Positions 41,621-52,043 are shown, numbered from the stretch's first letter. The stretch is DNA of 64,000 bases from Cupriavidus sp. MP-37 (GCF_020618415.1 NZ_CP085345.1:2046001-2110000); one strand, 5' to 3'. Notes: generated by a model not told the origin, from the letters alone. Program-made: numbers and translations.

Positions 41621-42775
41621 CTAGCCGATGGCCCGCAGGCCCTCGACGATGCGCACGCGCGCCGCCTGCACCGCCGGCACGATGCCGGCGCAGACCCCCA
41701 CCGCCAGCGCGCACGCCGCCTGCAACTGCATGGTCTGCGGCGATACCGTGAATACCGGGAACACGCCGCCCACCGCCTGCTTGAAGGCGGTGGCCACGGG
41801 CGGCGTGGCCAGCATGCCGAGCGCGCCGCCGGCCACGCACAGCGCCAGCGATTCGCCGAACACCAGCAGCGCCAGGAAGCCGGGGCCGAAGCCCAGCGCC
41901 TTGAGCGTGGCGTATTCCACGGTGCGCTCGCGCGCGCTCATCGCCATGGCGTTGGCCATCACCGCCATGATGATCACGATCACCACATACGACACCACGC
42001 GGATCGCCGCGATGATCTGGTTGGACATGGCGACAAAGCCCAGCTGGAAGGCCTGCTCGGTCTCGGTCAGCGTTTCGGCCAGCGAATTGCGGAACACGCC
42101 GTCGACCTGGCGCGAGATCGCCGCGGTGTTGTCAGGGTTGGCGACCCCCAAGATATAGACGCCGACCTGGTCGGCCTGGCGCGGGGTGCGCTTGCGCACG
42201 GTCTCGTTCAGGTATTCCCAGTGGAACACCATCTGGCGCGTGATGGTGCTCTCGTCGCGCCCGTCCATGATGCCGCGCACCACGAATTCCCAGGTGCCGG
42301 GGTAGATGGTGCCCTTGATGGGGATCACGTCGCCCACCTTGAAGCCGAACTGGTCGGCCAGCTGGCGCCCGACCAGCGCGCCCTTGCGGTCGCGCTGGTA
42401 GTCGGCGCGCTGCGCGTCCGGGACGATGAATTCAGGGTAGAGGTCGAGGTAGTTGTCGGAGACCGCGAACTGCGCGAAGAAGTTCTTGGGATCGCGATAG
42501 ACCCCGCCGAACCAGTTGGAGCGCGCCACCTGCGTCACGCCGTCGACGCCCTTGATGCGGCTTTCGTAGCTGAGCGGCAGCGGAAACACCAGCGAGATGG
42601 CATTGCGCGTGACCAGTCGCGCGCTGGACGCGGCCGAGGCGCCGGCATACCAGGCATCGATCACGGTCTGCAGCAGCCCGAACGCCAGCACCGCGATCAC
42701 CAGCCCGAATACCGTCAGCGTGGTGCGCAGCTTGTGCCGCAGCGCATTGCGGGCGATCAGCTTGAGCGCGTACAT
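41621..42775 (-). CDS. ABC exporter permease (FtsX/MacB-like), first copy
   Basis: 384 residues with the same FtsX-type topology: a helix at about 18-38, a periplasmic domain ([20 protein letters not shown]) and three C-terminal helices. [18 protein letters not shown] is the coupling-helix region. It lies between the ATPase (12-base gap) and the second permease (16-base gap). Together these genes form a MacB/DevBCA-like tripartite efflux pump, probably working with an outer-membrane channel encoded elsewhere. Confidence 0.9.
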   Translation of the reverse strand: MYALKLIARNALRHKLRTTLTVFGLVIAVLAFGLLQTVIDAWYAGASAASSARLVTRNAISLVFPLPLSYESRIKGVDGVTQVARSNWFGGVYRDPKNFFAQFAVSDNYLDLYPEFIVPDAQRADYQRDRKGALVGRQLADQFGFKVGDVIPIKGTIYPGTWEFVVRGIMDGRDESTITRQMVFHWEYLNETVRKRTPRQADQVGVYILGVANPDNTAAISRQVDGVFRNSLAETLTETEQAFQLGFVAMSNQIIAAIRVVSYVVIVIIMAVMANAMAMSARERTVEYATLKALGFGPGFLALLVFGESLALCVAGGALGMLATPPVATAFKQAVGGVFPVFTVSPQTMQLQAACALAVGVCAGIVPAVQAARVRIVEGLRAIG

Positions 42776-42787
42776 GGGGAATGGAAC

Positions 42788-43480
<693 letters not shown>

Positions 43481-43490
43481 GCGGCCCTCC

Positions 43491-44705
43491 TCATGGCTTG
43501 GCGGTGCTGACGCGGCGGCCGTCGCCGATCTGGTCGCCCGGCGACAGCACCACCACGTCGCCGGGCTTGACGCCCTGCACGGCGACCAGTTCGCCCAGCT
43601 TGTCGCCGGTCTTGACCGTCATCTCGTGCGCCTTGCCGTCCCTGACCACGTAGACCACCTGGCGGCCATCACGCGTGGCGATTGCCGCCGGCTGCACCGC
43701 GACCACCGGCTGGCGGTCCTGCGCGGTGGCGGCGCGCGACAGGAAGGCAATCTTGGCGCTCATGTCCGGCAGCACGCGCGCGTCGCGGTCGACAAAGCGC
43801 ACCTTGACCAGCACGGTGGCCTTGGAACGGTCCACCGTCGGCACGATGCGCGAGACCTGCCCGGCGAGGCGCAGGCCGGGCAGGGCGTCGAGCAGCAGCT
43901 CGCAGGGCTGGTCGACGCGGATCCGGGCGATATTGGCTTCGGCGACATCGGCTTCGACTTCCAGCGTCTCCATGTCGGCGATGGTGACGATCGCCCCCTT
44001 GGTGTCCGCGGCAGCCGAGAAGGGCGTGATGTTGTCGCCCACGTTGGCATGCTTGACCAGCACCACGCCGTCGAACGGCGCGCGCACCACGGTCTGCTCG
44101 ACCGCAACCTCGGCCGCGCGCGCATTGGCCTGCGCCGACACCACCGACGCGCGCGAGCTGTTCACCGATGCCCGCGCCTTGTCGAAGCGCGCCACGTCGG
44201 CGTCGTACTGGGTGCGCGAGATCGCGTTCGGCACGATCAGCACCCTGGAGCGGCGCAGGTTCACTTCGGCATCCTTCAGCTCGGCCTGCTGCAGCGCCAG
44301 GTTGGCCTGCGCCACCTGGACCTGCGCCTGCGCCTGCGCGAACGAGGCGGCAACGTCCTTGCTTTCCAGCCGCGCGATCACCTCGTCCTTCTTCACGCGC
44401 GAGCCTTCGAGCACGCCCAGCCATTCCAGCCGGCCCTGCGCCTTCGACGCGACCGCCGCCTTGCGCTGCGGCACGACATAGCCGGTGGCGTTCAGCAGCG
44501 TGAAGTTCTGCGTGGGGTAGGCCGAGGTGACGGTGGCGGTCTGCACCGGCCGCGGGCCGGCCAGTCGCATGGCAATGCCGGCCAGCGCCAGCAGCACCAC
44601 CGCGATGGCCGCAATGCGCAGCCATTTGCGCCGCGGGCGAATACGCACGCCGGCCGCGGCGGCTTGCCGGTCGATCTTGAGCCTGGACAGGTCGTGGTCA
44701 GCCAC
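43491..44705 (-). CDS. Membrane-fusion (HlyD/MacA-like) adaptor protein of the ABC exporter
   Basis: 404 residues from a GTG at 44705 (AGAGGAAG upstream). An N-terminal membrane anchor at about 29-48 is followed by a lipoyl-like half, a coiled-coil hairpin (about 115-195, Ala/Gln/Arg-rich heptads such as AQAQAQVQVAQANLALQQAE), the second lipoyl half (VVRAPFDGVVLVKHANVGD) and beta-barrel parts. It bridges the inner-membrane transporter to an outer-membrane TolC-type channel. It is the first gene of the four-gene operon. The exported compound is unknown. Confidence 0.92.
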   Translation of the reverse strand: MADHDLSRLKIDRQAAAAGVRIRPRRKWLRIAAIAVVLLALAGIAMRLAGPRPVQTATVTSAYPTQNFTLLNATGYVVPQRKAAVASKAQGRLEWLGVLEGSRVKKDEVIARLESKDVAASFAQAQAQVQVAQANLALQQAELKDAEVNLRRSRVLIVPNAISRTQYDADVARFDKARASVNSSRASVVSAQANARAAEVAVEQTVVRAPFDGVVLVKHANVGDNITPFSAAADTKGAIVTIADMETLEVEADVAEANIARIRVDQPCELLLDALPGLRLAGQVSRIVPTVDRSKATVLVKVRFVDRDARVLPDMSAKIAFLSRAATAQDRQPVVAVQPAAIATRDGRQVVYVVRDGKAHEMTVKTGDKLGELVAVQGVKPGDVVVLSPGDQIGDGRRVSTAKP

Positions 44706-44798
44706 TACGCGCTTCCTCTCGCTGGAATGGGCGGGGCTGTCAGTATAGCGGTGATGCCAAGAGACTACGTGACCGGCGAGGCAGCCAGACGACCGCTT

Positions 44799-44932
44799 GT
44801 TTGCTCCCTCTCCCGCTTGCGGGAGAGGGTTGGGGTGAGGGCGGGAGTGTCCACGAAGTGAAGGCGGTCGCTATTGCCAGCGCCTGCCCTCACCCCCGCC
44901 CCTCTCCCGCAAGCGGGAGAGGGGAGCAAACC
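44799..44932. repeat. Inverted pair of palindromic repeats upstream of the adaptor, after ArsR
   Basis: Copies at 44799-44843 and 44885-44932, each with the core CCCTCTCCCGC-NN-GCGGGAGAGGG, one followed by GGGGTGAGGGC and the other preceded by its complement. The CCCTCAC ends face inward; the spacer contains CCACGAAGTGAAG, related to spacers in other pairs. The second copy ends 17 bases after the arsR stop, which fits a 3'-end or terminator role. The gap spans 44706-44948. Confidence 0.9.
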
Positions 44933-44948
44933 GATCGAGGTGGTCAGC

Positions 44949-45308
44949 TTAATGCTCGCCCTCCACCGCCAGCTTCAGCTTGCCCAGCGCAAACTCCCAC
45001 TGCCGCCCGATCGCTTCCAGCGACCGGCGCGCGGCATCGAGCTGTCCAGGCTCGAACTGCCACAGGCGCTCGCGACCGGCGCGGCTGTCATGCACCAGCC
45101 CGGCCTGCGCGAGCACCTGCAGGTGCTTGGTCACCGCCTGCCGTGTCATCGCGCTGCCCGCGGTCAACTGCGCGATCGACATCGCGCCGCCGGCGCACAG
45201 CGCCGCCACCAGCCGCAGCCGGGTTTCGTCGCCGAGCGCGGCAAACACCGCGGCGGATTGCCGCAGTTCCGGCGCGTCCGGCAGCGCCTCAGGCAGTGCC
45301 GGCAACAT
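44949..45308 (-). CDS. ArsR-family winged-helix repressor
   Basis: 119 residues from the ATG at 45308. ALGDETRLRLVAALCAGG and AMTRQAVTKHLQVLAQAGLV are the ArsR helix-turn-helix region; no metal-binding cysteine cluster (ELCVCDL type) is present. This subtype is usually adjacent to an AHSA1/SRPBCC gene, as here. Its start lies within the last 20 bases of that gene, so the two are coupled. The likely operator is the palindrome pair upstream of the AHSA1 gene. Confidence 0.9.
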   Translation of the reverse strand: MLPALPEALPDAPELRQSAAVFAALGDETRLRLVAALCAGGAMSIAQLTAGSAMTRQAVTKHLQVLAQAGLVHDSRAGRERLWQFEPGQLDAARRSLEAIGRQWEFALGKLKLAVEGEH

Positions 45309-45753
45309 GCTGGCGAATATTGTTGACTTGCGCGTCCCAGCCGCCGCTGTTGATACGGAAGGCTTCCTGGCGCCGTTCGGGCGGGATCCGGTCAAAGCCG
45401 GACTCGACCACGGTCAGCATGGTGCCGCCTTCCACCTCGCGCAGCGTGAATTCCACCAGCGTGGCCGGCTCGTTCGAATAATCGCGCCCGCGTTCCAGCG
45501 GCGCCGGATGCCAGCGCCACGACAGCAGCCGTTCCGGCTCCATGCGATCGACCTGCACATCGAACTTCAGGTACTCGTAACCCGGATAGGTGATGCTGCC
45601 CACCACGCGCTGGCCGGGTGCAAAGGTCGCGCCGTCAAAGCGGACGCCGAACCAGCTGCCGAAGGTATCGGCATCGGTGAGGGCGTGCCAGACGCGCGCG
45701 ACGGGGGCTTCGATCAGGATGCTGCGTTCGATGCGGTCGGTTTCTGTGGCCAT
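45289..45753 (-). CDS. SRPBCC/AHSA1-domain protein
   Basis: 154 residues from the ATG at 45753, with GGAG six bases upstream. The START-like fold is recognised by IERSILIEAPVARVWHALTD at the N-terminus, a central WFGVRFDGATFAPGQ and a C-terminal GGWDAQVNNIRQHV. AHSA1-like proteins bind hydrophobic ligands; those paired with ArsR regulators have no settled function. The gene is first in the pair, and arsR overlaps its end by 20 bases. Confidence 0.9.
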   Translation of the reverse strand: MATETDRIERSILIEAPVARVWHALTDADTFGSWFGVRFDGATFAPGQRVVGSITYPGYEYLKFDVQVDRMEPERLLSWRWHPAPLERGRDYSNEPATLVEFTLREVEGGTMLTVVESGFDRIPPERRQEAFRINSGGWDAQVNNIRQHVAGTA

Positions 45754-45780
45754 GTCCGGTCTCCTGTGCCAGGCGTTGCC

Positions 45781-45838
45781 TGCAACGCTGTGGTTGCATG
45801 TTAGGAGACCGGCTCGGAAAGCGCAACCAAATGGTTGC
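45781..45838. promoter_or_regulatory. Candidate ArsR operator, two related palindromes
   Basis: GCAACCA-AA-TGGTTGC at 45823-45838 is a perfect inverted repeat. TGCAAC-N6-GTTGCA at 45781-45798 shares the GCAAC half-site. Both lie within 90 bases upstream of the AHSA1 start. This is the right place and symmetry for a dimeric ArsR repressor. The assignment is inference. Confidence 0.6.
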
Positions 45839-45860
45839 TTATTGTTGCGGGCAAAGGTGC

Positions 45861-46814
45861 TCAGAGATCGAGCACCAGCCGTTGCCCCCTGCAGCGCGAC
45901 ACGCACAGCATCATGGTCTTCTGCGCCGCCTTCTCGGCGTCGGACAGGTACTGGTCGCGATGGTCGGCTTCGCCCTCGAGGATGGCGGTCTCGCACGAGC
46001 CGCAGATGCCCTCGCGGCACATGCAGTCCACGTTGACCCCGGCCTTCTCGATCGCGCGCAGCAGCGATTCGTCGGCGCCGACCTGCAGCGTCAGCCCGCT
46101 CTTGTGCAGCACGGCCTCGAAGGCGCCGCCCGTTGCGTCGACCTCGTTGCGGAACTGCTCGAAGTGGATGCGCGCGGGGTCCCAGCCGGCGGCGCGCGCG
46201 GCGTTGACCACGGCATCGTTGAGCGGGGCCGGGCCGCAAACGTAGACGTGGGTGTCGGCCGGCTGTGCGGCGATCAGCGCGGCGATGTCGAGCAGCGTGC
46301 CGCTGTCGCTTTCGTACAGGTGCAGCTGGCCGGGCTGCAGCGTGGCGGGCAGCACATCCAGGAAAGCGGCGGACTGCGCGTTGCGGAAGCAGTAGTGCAG
46401 GTCGAAGCTGGCGCCGCGTGCGGCGAGCACCTGGATATGCGTCATGAACGGCGTGATGCCGATGCCGCCGGCGATCAGCAGGTGGCGGCCGGCGCCGTGG
46501 TCCAGGCTGAACAGGTTGCCGGGCGCGCCGATGTGCAGCTCGTCGCCTTCGCGCACCTGCTCGTGCATGTAGCGCGAGCCGCCGCGCGAGGCCTCTTCCA
46601 GCCGCACCGCGATCTGGTAGTGGCCGGGCTCGCCCAGGGTGCTGGTCAGCGAGTAGGCGTTGCGCAGCCGGCCGCCGTCCATGTGGACGACGATATGGCT
46701 GCCGCTGTCGAAGGCGGGCAACGCGCCGCCGTCGCAGGGTTGCAGGGTAAAGCGCTTGATGCCGGCGGCCAGCGGCTCGACGCGGCCGACGCGCACGCGG
46801 AGCGTGTCAGTCAT
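45861..46814 (-). CDS. Oxygenase reductase, FNR domain plus plant-type 2Fe-2S (CntB/YeaX-like)
   Basis: 317 residues, close to CntB/YeaX. The flavin-binding RNAYSLTS is near residue 52, and the NAD-binding GGIGITPFMTHI is at about 117-128. The C-terminal ferredoxin domain has Cys266, 271, 274 and 304 (CREGICGSC, then LCVSR). It passes electrons from NAD(P)H to a Rieske oxygenase. No oxygenase adjoins it; the probable partner is the Rieske gene at 53624, in another transcription unit with the same upstream dyad. It follows the APC permease by 79 bases. Confidence 0.9.
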   Translation of the reverse strand: MTDTLRVRVGRVEPLAAGIKRFTLQPCDGGALPAFDSGSHIVVHMDGGRLRNAYSLTSTLGEPGHYQIAVRLEEASRGGSRYMHEQVREGDELHIGAPGNLFSLDHGAGRHLLIAGGIGITPFMTHIQVLAARGASFDLHYCFRNAQSAAFLDVLPATLQPGQLHLYESDSGTLLDIAALIAAQPADTHVYVCGPAPLNDAVVNAARAAGWDPARIHFEQFRNEVDATGGAFEAVLHKSGLTLQVGADESLLRAIEKAGVNVDCMCREGICGSCETAILEGEADHRDQYLSDAEKAAQKTMMLCVSRCRGQRLVLDL

Positions 46815-46893
46815 GGCGGTACCTCGGAATTCAGGAATTGCAGGGAATGCGGGAGGGAAGCCGGACCGGCATGGCGCCGGTCCGCCCGGGCCA

Positions 46894-48552
46894 TCAGGTA
46901 ATGACCGTCAGCCTGGCGGCGATCCACACCACCAGGCCGCCCACGACCAGCGCCACATAGGGCAGCACGCCGGCGCGCGCGTTGGGCAGTTCCATGTCGC
47001 GGCGCATCGACTCGGGGAAGCGGCCCTTGTCCTGGATGTAGTGGCGGTAGATGAACACCGGCACGATCAGCAGCGCGGCGATCAGGCCGTTGCGCAGCGT
47101 GTGTTCGCCCTGGAAGTTGGCGCCGGCGCCGACAAAGGCCAGGTCGAAGAAGCCGAGGAACGCGCCCAGCGCCAGCAGCCAGTTCTTGCACTTGTACGGC
47201 CGCGGCCAGTCGGGGCGGTCCATGCGGTGGATCCAGCCCGACTGCAGGTTCAGGAACACGAAGATCATGTAGCAGACGTTCGAGATCGACAGCACTGCCA
47301 TGTAGTTCGACATCAGCAGCAGGAACAGGTTGAACAGCAGGTCGGTCCACATCGCGCGCGTGGGCGAGCCGTGCTCGTTCACATGCGAGAGGTAGCGCGG
47401 CAGCCAGCCGTCGACCGAGGCCTGGTACAGCGTGCGCGACGAACCCATCATCGAGGTCATCACGATCAGCAGGATCGCCAGCACCAGCATCACCACGATC
47501 ACGTTGAACACCACCGCGCCGCCGCCGACGAACTTGGCCATTGCCGCGCCTACGCCGGAGCCGTCGACGATGTCCGGTGCCAGCATGCCCTGTAGCCCGA
47601 GCGACCCCTGGAACGCGATCGGCACCGCGATGAACATGAACAGGCACAGCACGCCGGACCAGAAGATGGCCTTGAAGGTGTCCTTCTGCGGGTCCTTGAA
47701 CTCACGCGTGTAGCACACCGCGGTCTCGAAGCCGAAGGTCGACCAGCACGCCAGGAACATCGCACCCATCGCCGTGCTGAGTCCGGCGGCGTTCCAGCCG
47801 CCCAGCACCGCGGCACCGGAAGCGTCATGGGTCAGCGGCAGCAGCGGGAAGAAGTTGGTCGAAGGCATGTCACCGGTGAACAGCGGCACCAGCGCGATCA
47901 CCACCAGCGGCGTCAGCGAGGCGATGCCCAGGATGCGCTGCGTGGTCGCGGCGGCGGAAGCGCCGCTGTGCTGCAGCTTGAAGGTGATCAGCAGGAACGC
48001 GGTGGCGAGCAGGAAAGTGGAATTCACCCGCAGCGTCAGGCCCTTGCTGACGAAGCCCAGGTCCACCAGCGTCAGCTGCCAGGTGTTGATGACGGAATCG
48101 GCCGGGAACAGCGCGCTCAGCATATAGCCGGCCGCCAGGCTGGTGCCGAGCGCCAGCATCGGCGACCACGCCACCCAGTTGCACCAGACCGAGACCGGTG
48201 CGACGAACTTGCTGTAGCGGACCCAGCCCATCGCGCCGTACACCGACGCGCCGCCCGACTTGTGCGGGTACAGGCCCGAGATCTCGGCATAGACGAAGCA
48301 CTGGGCAAAGCCGACCAGGATGGCGAGGATCCAGATCACCCAGGCCGGGTTGCCGATGGTGGCGGACACCCCGCCGATGGTGAAGAGCACGCCCGCCGGC
48401 ACGCCGCTGGTGACCCAGAAGGCGTCCTTCCAGGTCAGCGTGCGCTGCAGTTCGTGCGAGGGGGCTTGTTGCTGGGTTTGCTGCTGGGGTTGTTGCGCGG
48501 GGGCGAGCGGCGCCTGCGCGCCGATCGACAGCACGTCTTTCTGTGAATACAC
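46894..48552 (-). CDS. APC-superfamily permease, probable quaternary-amine or amino-acid importer
   Basis: 552 residues from a GTG at 48552, directly after AAGGAGACATC. About 12-14 transmembrane helices follow a Gln-rich cytoplasmic N-terminus (residues 15-32). The motif SGGASVYGAMGWV and a later STFGFETAVCYTREFKDPQK fit the APC family. It is the first gene of a unit that also carries the oxygenase reductase, with a shared 34-bp dyad about 220 bases upstream. Import of the oxygenase substrate is therefore likely. The exact substrate is unproven. Confidence 0.85.
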   Translation of the reverse strand: MYSQKDVLSIGAQAPLAPAQQPQQQTQQQAPSHELQRTLTWKDAFWVTSGVPAGVLFTIGGVSATIGNPAWVIWILAILVGFAQCFVYAEISGLYPHKSGGASVYGAMGWVRYSKFVAPVSVWCNWVAWSPMLALGTSLAAGYMLSALFPADSVINTWQLTLVDLGFVSKGLTLRVNSTFLLATAFLLITFKLQHSGASAAATTQRILGIASLTPLVVIALVPLFTGDMPSTNFFPLLPLTHDASGAAVLGGWNAAGLSTAMGAMFLACWSTFGFETAVCYTREFKDPQKDTFKAIFWSGVLCLFMFIAVPIAFQGSLGLQGMLAPDIVDGSGVGAAMAKFVGGGAVVFNVIVVMLVLAILLIVMTSMMGSSRTLYQASVDGWLPRYLSHVNEHGSPTRAMWTDLLFNLFLLLMSNYMAVLSISNVCYMIFVFLNLQSGWIHRMDRPDWPRPYKCKNWLLALGAFLGFFDLAFVGAGANFQGEHTLRNGLIAALLIVPVFIYRHYIQDKGRFPESMRRDMELPNARAGVLPYVALVVGGLVVWIAARLTVIT

Positions 48553-48655
48553 GATGTCTCCTTGCTTCCCGGGTCGCCGTGTTGCGGGAGCTGGGCTCCG
48601 TCACGGTCTGCCGTCTGCGGTCTGGGTGGGTACGTTGCGGTACTGCCTGCCGGGG

Positions 48656-48703
48656 TTACGACGGTCGGGAAGGTCTGGCGGGGATTCTGGGGGCGTTTCT
48701 CAT
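48656..48703 (-). CDS. Possible 15-residue leader peptide before the permease
   Basis: ATG at 48703 with AGGAGA at good spacing, encoding MRNAPRIPARPSRPS and ending in TAA, 103 bases before the permease start. Four of its 15 residues are Arg and four are Pro. The ribosome site is as good as those of the structural genes. It may regulate translation of the permease or be non-functional. The rest of the 338-base gap (48553-48890) contains only the operator-like dyad. Confidence 0.3.
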   Translation of the reverse strand: MRNAPRIPARPSRPS

Positions 48704-48774
48704 GGTTGTCTCCTGTTGTCATCCCGGGTTGCCACTTGTCCGATTCGCAGGGCGCGTGGTATTCCGGTCTTATC

Positions 48775-48808
48775 GATTCACTGTAAGTAAATTAGATTAC
48801 TTGTGGTG
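48775..48808. promoter_or_regulatory. Dyad operator site A (permease-reductase unit)
   Basis: Reads GATTCACTG-T-AAGTAAATTA-G-ATTACT-TG-T-G-GTG. 29 of 34 positions are identical to site B at 54779-54812. The centre AGTAA-N6-TTACT is an exact inverted repeat. It lies about 220 bases upstream of the permease start and is strikingly AT-rich for this genome. Confidence 0.75.
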
Positions 48809-48890
48809 TTTCGGGTGAGTATAGGAACGGCGCGGAGGCAAGGCAACGGAAGTTTTGTATCGCGCTGCGAAGTCCCGGCCGTCCCCGTGG

Positions 48891-49202
48891 CTACTGCTGC
48901 ACGGGTTGCCCGGGGCGCGGAGCACCGAGCGTTTCCACCATCGCGCGCCCCGCGGCGCCGGCCCGGCGCTTGCGCCACCAGCCCAGCAATGTCAGCACCA
49001 GCCAGAAGCACTGGGTCAGGAACGACGCCAGGTTGAACGCGCCCGTCAGCGAGATCAGGATGCAGGCCGGCCCGATCACGTTGAGGGCGACGGCCAGCCG
49101 GCCCGTCGGGGATTTGTGCAGGACCTGCACGGCAAAATGCGCGGCAACGTAGGCGGCAACGCCGACAAGTCCGGTTGCGTCGGTAAGACCCAGGGAGGCC
49201 AT
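48891..49202 (-). CDS. Small membrane protein (CBU_0592-like)
   Basis: 103 residues with three or so hydrophobic segments (about 8-28, 36-55, 58-78) followed by a basic tail (WWRKRRAGAAGRA). The sequence, with AHFAVQVLHKSPTGRLAVAL and NLASFLTQCFWLVLT, resembles the CBU_0592 family of unknown function. It is the last gene of the oxygenase unit, 46 bases after the TorF gene. No strong ribosome site is seen. Confidence 0.7.
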   Translation of the reverse strand: MASLGLTDATGLVGVAAYVAAHFAVQVLHKSPTGRLAVALNVIGPACILISLTGAFNLASFLTQCFWLVLTLLGWWRKRRAGAAGRAMVETLGAPRPGQPVQQ

Positions 49203-49248
49203 GGTGGTGTGCTTCGTAAGGCAGTGGTGCAGCGGTGGATAAACGCCG

Positions 49249-50136
49249 TCAGAACGTCTTGGTCAGCGAAACCAGGAACGTGCTTTTCAGCGGATTGGAA
49301 ACGGACGGATTGCCGGAGGAATCCAGCGCGCCGGTGGTGTAGCGGTCGTAGACGTCGGTGCGGCCCCAGCCGCGGGTATAGGCGCCGGTCACGGTCCAGC
49401 CGCCCTCGAAGGCCTTGGACAGCGCCACCCGCACGTCGCGGAAGTTGTAGGCGGCAAAGTTGCGCACGCGCTCCTGGCCATAGTGCAGCAGCAGCGTGAC
49501 GCCGTGGCCCAGGTCGAAGGTGCCGTTGATATCCAGGTAGCCGGAGCCGCGGCTGTGCAGGTTGTTGCCGGACAGCAGCGAGGCGCTGTTGTAGCCGAAG
49601 TAGTCGGGGGTGTACGTCAGCCAGTATTTGACGTTGAACCACTTCCACGTCAGCGACGCGACCGCCTCGCCGTAGTTGTACCTGGTCTGCGCGTATTGCA
49701 GCCTGGCGCCGGGGTAGAGGTAGTAGTAGAGCTGTCCGGCGTAGACGAAGTCGCCGACGCTTCCGGTGTAGCCGGCATACAGGTCCCATTCGACCGTGCC
49801 GCCCTCGATGAACTTGTCGCTGATGCTCGACATCCAGGTGCCGGCGGCAAAGCCGCTCGGGTGGCTGTAGTCGATGCCGCCCTGGACCGCGGGCTTGCCC
49901 CAGGTCTGGCGAAAACCGCGCGACACGTACTGGGACGGCAGCGTCATGTTCGCGCTCCAGGGCGACGTTGCCGCGGCGGTCTGCGCGGGCGGCACGGTCG
50001 CGGCGACCTGCGGCACCGGCGCGACCGCCAGCGTGGTGTCGCCGCCGGCCTGCGCCAGCGCGGGCGGCGCCTGGCACAGCAGCAGGGGCAGTGCGCCTGC
50101 CAGGGCGGATCTTGCGGCAAAGCGTTTGCTCAGCAT
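49249..50136 (-). CDS. TorF-family putative porin
   Basis: 295 residues, signal peptide ending ...APPALA near residue 28. After a low-complexity linker the barrel begins WSANMTLPSQYVSRGFRQTW, the characteristic start of the TIGR02001/Gcw_chp (TorF) group. GGIDYSHPSGFAAGTWMSSI and a C-terminal strand ending in Phe complete the fit. GGAGGAGA precedes the ATG. It probably lets substrate through the outer membrane for the catabolic unit in which it lies. Confidence 0.88.
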   Translation of the reverse strand: MLSKRFAARSALAGALPLLLCQAPPALAQAGGDTTLAVAPVPQVAATVPPAQTAAATSPWSANMTLPSQYVSRGFRQTWGKPAVQGGIDYSHPSGFAAGTWMSSISDKFIEGGTVEWDLYAGYTGSVGDFVYAGQLYYYLYPGARLQYAQTRYNYGEAVASLTWKWFNVKYWLTYTPDYFGYNSASLLSGNNLHSRGSGYLDINGTFDLGHGVTLLLHYGQERVRNFAAYNFRDVRVALSKAFEGGWTVTGAYTRGWGRTDVYDRYTTGALDSSGNPSVSNPLKSTFLVSLTKTF

Positions 50137-50312
50137 GGTTGTGTCTCCTCCGTGCAGCCGGTCTGGGTTTGTGTGTTGGTTGCCGGCTTTGGTGGTGATG
50201 GAGGCGCGACGCGTCCGACCGGGCGCACGCTGCCCGCCGGGACGCTGGTCCCGGCAGCATGGGTGCCGCAGTCAGGGTTCGGGCCGCAGACCCGCGCGCC
50301 GCGCCGCTCGGG

Positions 50313-52043
50313 TCAGGCAGGCATTGGCAAGGGCATGCGTGCGGCAGGCGCTTGCGGGCTCTGCGCCACGGTCTGCCTGCGCGTGGGCGCCGCCTTGTAG
50401 TACGGCGCGGTCGAGCGCTGCAGCGGCGCGCGGCCGCGGATCACGTCGGCCAGCTTCTCGGCCATCATGATGGTGGGCGCGTTGAGGTTGCCGGTGACGA
50501 TCTTCGGCATGATCGACGCGTCGACCACGCGCAGCCCGGACAAGCCGTGCACGCGGCCCTGGTGGTCGACCACCGCCATCGGGTCGGAGGCATCGCCCAT
50601 CTTGCAGGTGCAGGACGGGTGCAGCGCGGTCTCGGCATGCTCGCGCACGAAGGCATCGATCTCGGCATCGCTCTGCACCATCATGCCGGGCTTGATTTCG
50701 CGGCCGCGGAACTGGTCCATCGCCTGCTGGCCGATGATCTCGCGCGTCAGCCGCACCGCGGCGCGGAACTCGCGCCAGTCCACCTCATGCGCCATGTAGT
50801 TGAACAGCAGCCGCGGCTTGACGCGCGGGTCGCGGCTGGCCAGCTTGACGAAGCCGGTGCTGGGCGAGCGCATCGAACCCACGTGGCACTGGAAGCCGTG
50901 CGACTTCACCGGGTTGCTGCCGTCGTAGTTCATTGCCAGCGGAATGAAGTGGTACTGCAGGTTGGGCCACGCGAACTCGTCGCTGCTGCGGATAAAGCCA
51001 CCGGCCTCGAAGTGGTTGGAGGCCGCCGTGCCGGTGCCGCGCAGGTACCACTCGATGCCGATCGCCGGCTTGTTCCACCACTGCAGCGCCGGGTACAGCG
51101 AGACCGGCTTGGTGCATTCGTACTGCAGGTACATCTCCAGGTGGTCCTGCAGGTTCTCGCCCACGCCTTTCAGGTCGGCCACGGTGTCGATGCCGAAGGC
51201 GCGCAGTTCATCGGCATTGCCCACGCCCGAGCGCAGCAGCAGCTGCGGCGACGCGATCGCGCCGTTGCTGACGATCACTTCGCGCCGCGCCCGCGCTTCG
51301 CACACGTGGTCGCCCTGCAGGTACGACACGCCGATGGCGCGCTGCCCGGCGAACAGGATGCGGTCGGCCAGCGCACGCGTGTGCACGGTCAGGTTGGGGC
51401 GCTCCCGCGCCTGGTCGAGGTAGGCCAGCGACGTGCTGCAGCGGCGCCCGCCCGCGGTGGTGGTGCGGTCCATCGGCCCGAAGCCTTCCTGGCGGTAGCC
51501 GTTCAGGTCGTCGGTGCGGCCGTAGCCGGCCTGCTCGCCGGCCCGGATAAAGGCATCGAACAGCGGGCTGATGCCGGCCTTGGGCGTGGTCACGTGCAGC
51601 GGACCGTCGCCGCCGTGGTAATCGTTGGCGCCCTTGTCGTAGGTCTCGGCCTTGCGGAAGTAGGGCAGGCAGTCGGCGTAGCTCCAGTTTTCCAGCGACT
51701 TGCTTTCGGCCCAGCCGTCGTAGTCCATCGCATTGCCGCGGATATAGCACATGCCGTTGATCAGCGACGAGCCGCCCAGGCCCTTGCCGCGGCCCTGCGT
51801 CATGCGCCGGTGGTTCATGTGCGGCTCGGGCTCGGTGACATAGGCCCAGTTGTAGGTGGTGCCCTGCAGCGGGTAGGCCAGCGCGGCCGGCATCTGCGTG
51901 CGCCAGTCCAGGCGCCAGTCGGGGCCGCCTGCCTCCAGCAGCAGCACCGAGACACCGGCGTCCTCGGTCAGCCGCGCCGCCAGCACGCAGCCTGCGGAGC
52001 CGGCGCCGACGATGATGTAGTCGTACTCATGGATTGCCTGCAT
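50313..52043 (-). CDS. GMC oxidoreductase, choline-dehydrogenase (BetA)-like
   Basis: 576 residues from the ATG at 52043 (AAGGAG upstream). The FAD-binding GAGSAGC is at 13-19, and [28 protein letters not shown] and a C-terminal [13 protein letters not shown] follow, all characteristic of choline dehydrogenase. It oxidises an alcohol to an aldehyde at the membrane. With the BetB-like gene upstream it could convert choline to glycine betaine. Another hydroxylated amine or an oxygenase product is possible. The protein is about 20 residues longer than E. coli BetA at the C-terminus. Confidence 0.88.
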   Translation of the reverse strand: MQAIHEYDYIIVGAGSAGCVLAARLTEDAGVSVLLLEAGGPDWRLDWRTQMPAALAYPLQGTTYNWAYVTEPEPHMNHRRMTQGRGKGLGGSSLINGMCYIRGNAMDYDGWAESKSLENWSYADCLPYFRKAETYDKGANDYHGGDGPLHVTTPKAGISPLFDAFIRAGEQAGYGRTDDLNGYRQEGFGPMDRTTTAGGRRCSTSLAYLDQARERPNLTVHTRALADRILFAGQRAIGVSYLQGDHVCEARARREVIVSNGAIASPQLLLRSGVGNADELRAFGIDTVADLKGVGENLQDHLEMYLQYECTKPVSLYPALQWWNKPAIGIEWYLRGTGTAASNHFEAGGFIRSSDEFAWPNLQYHFIPLAMNYDGSNPVKSHGFQCHVGSMRSPSTGFVKLASRDPRVKPRLLFNYMAHEVDWREFRAAVRLTREIIGQQAMDQFRGREIKPGMMVQSDAEIDAFVREHAETALHPSCTCKMGDASDPMAVVDHQGRVHGLSGLRVVDASIMPKIVTGNLNAPTIMMAEKLADVIRGRAPLQRSTAPYYKAAPTRRQTVAQSPQAPAARMPLPMPA

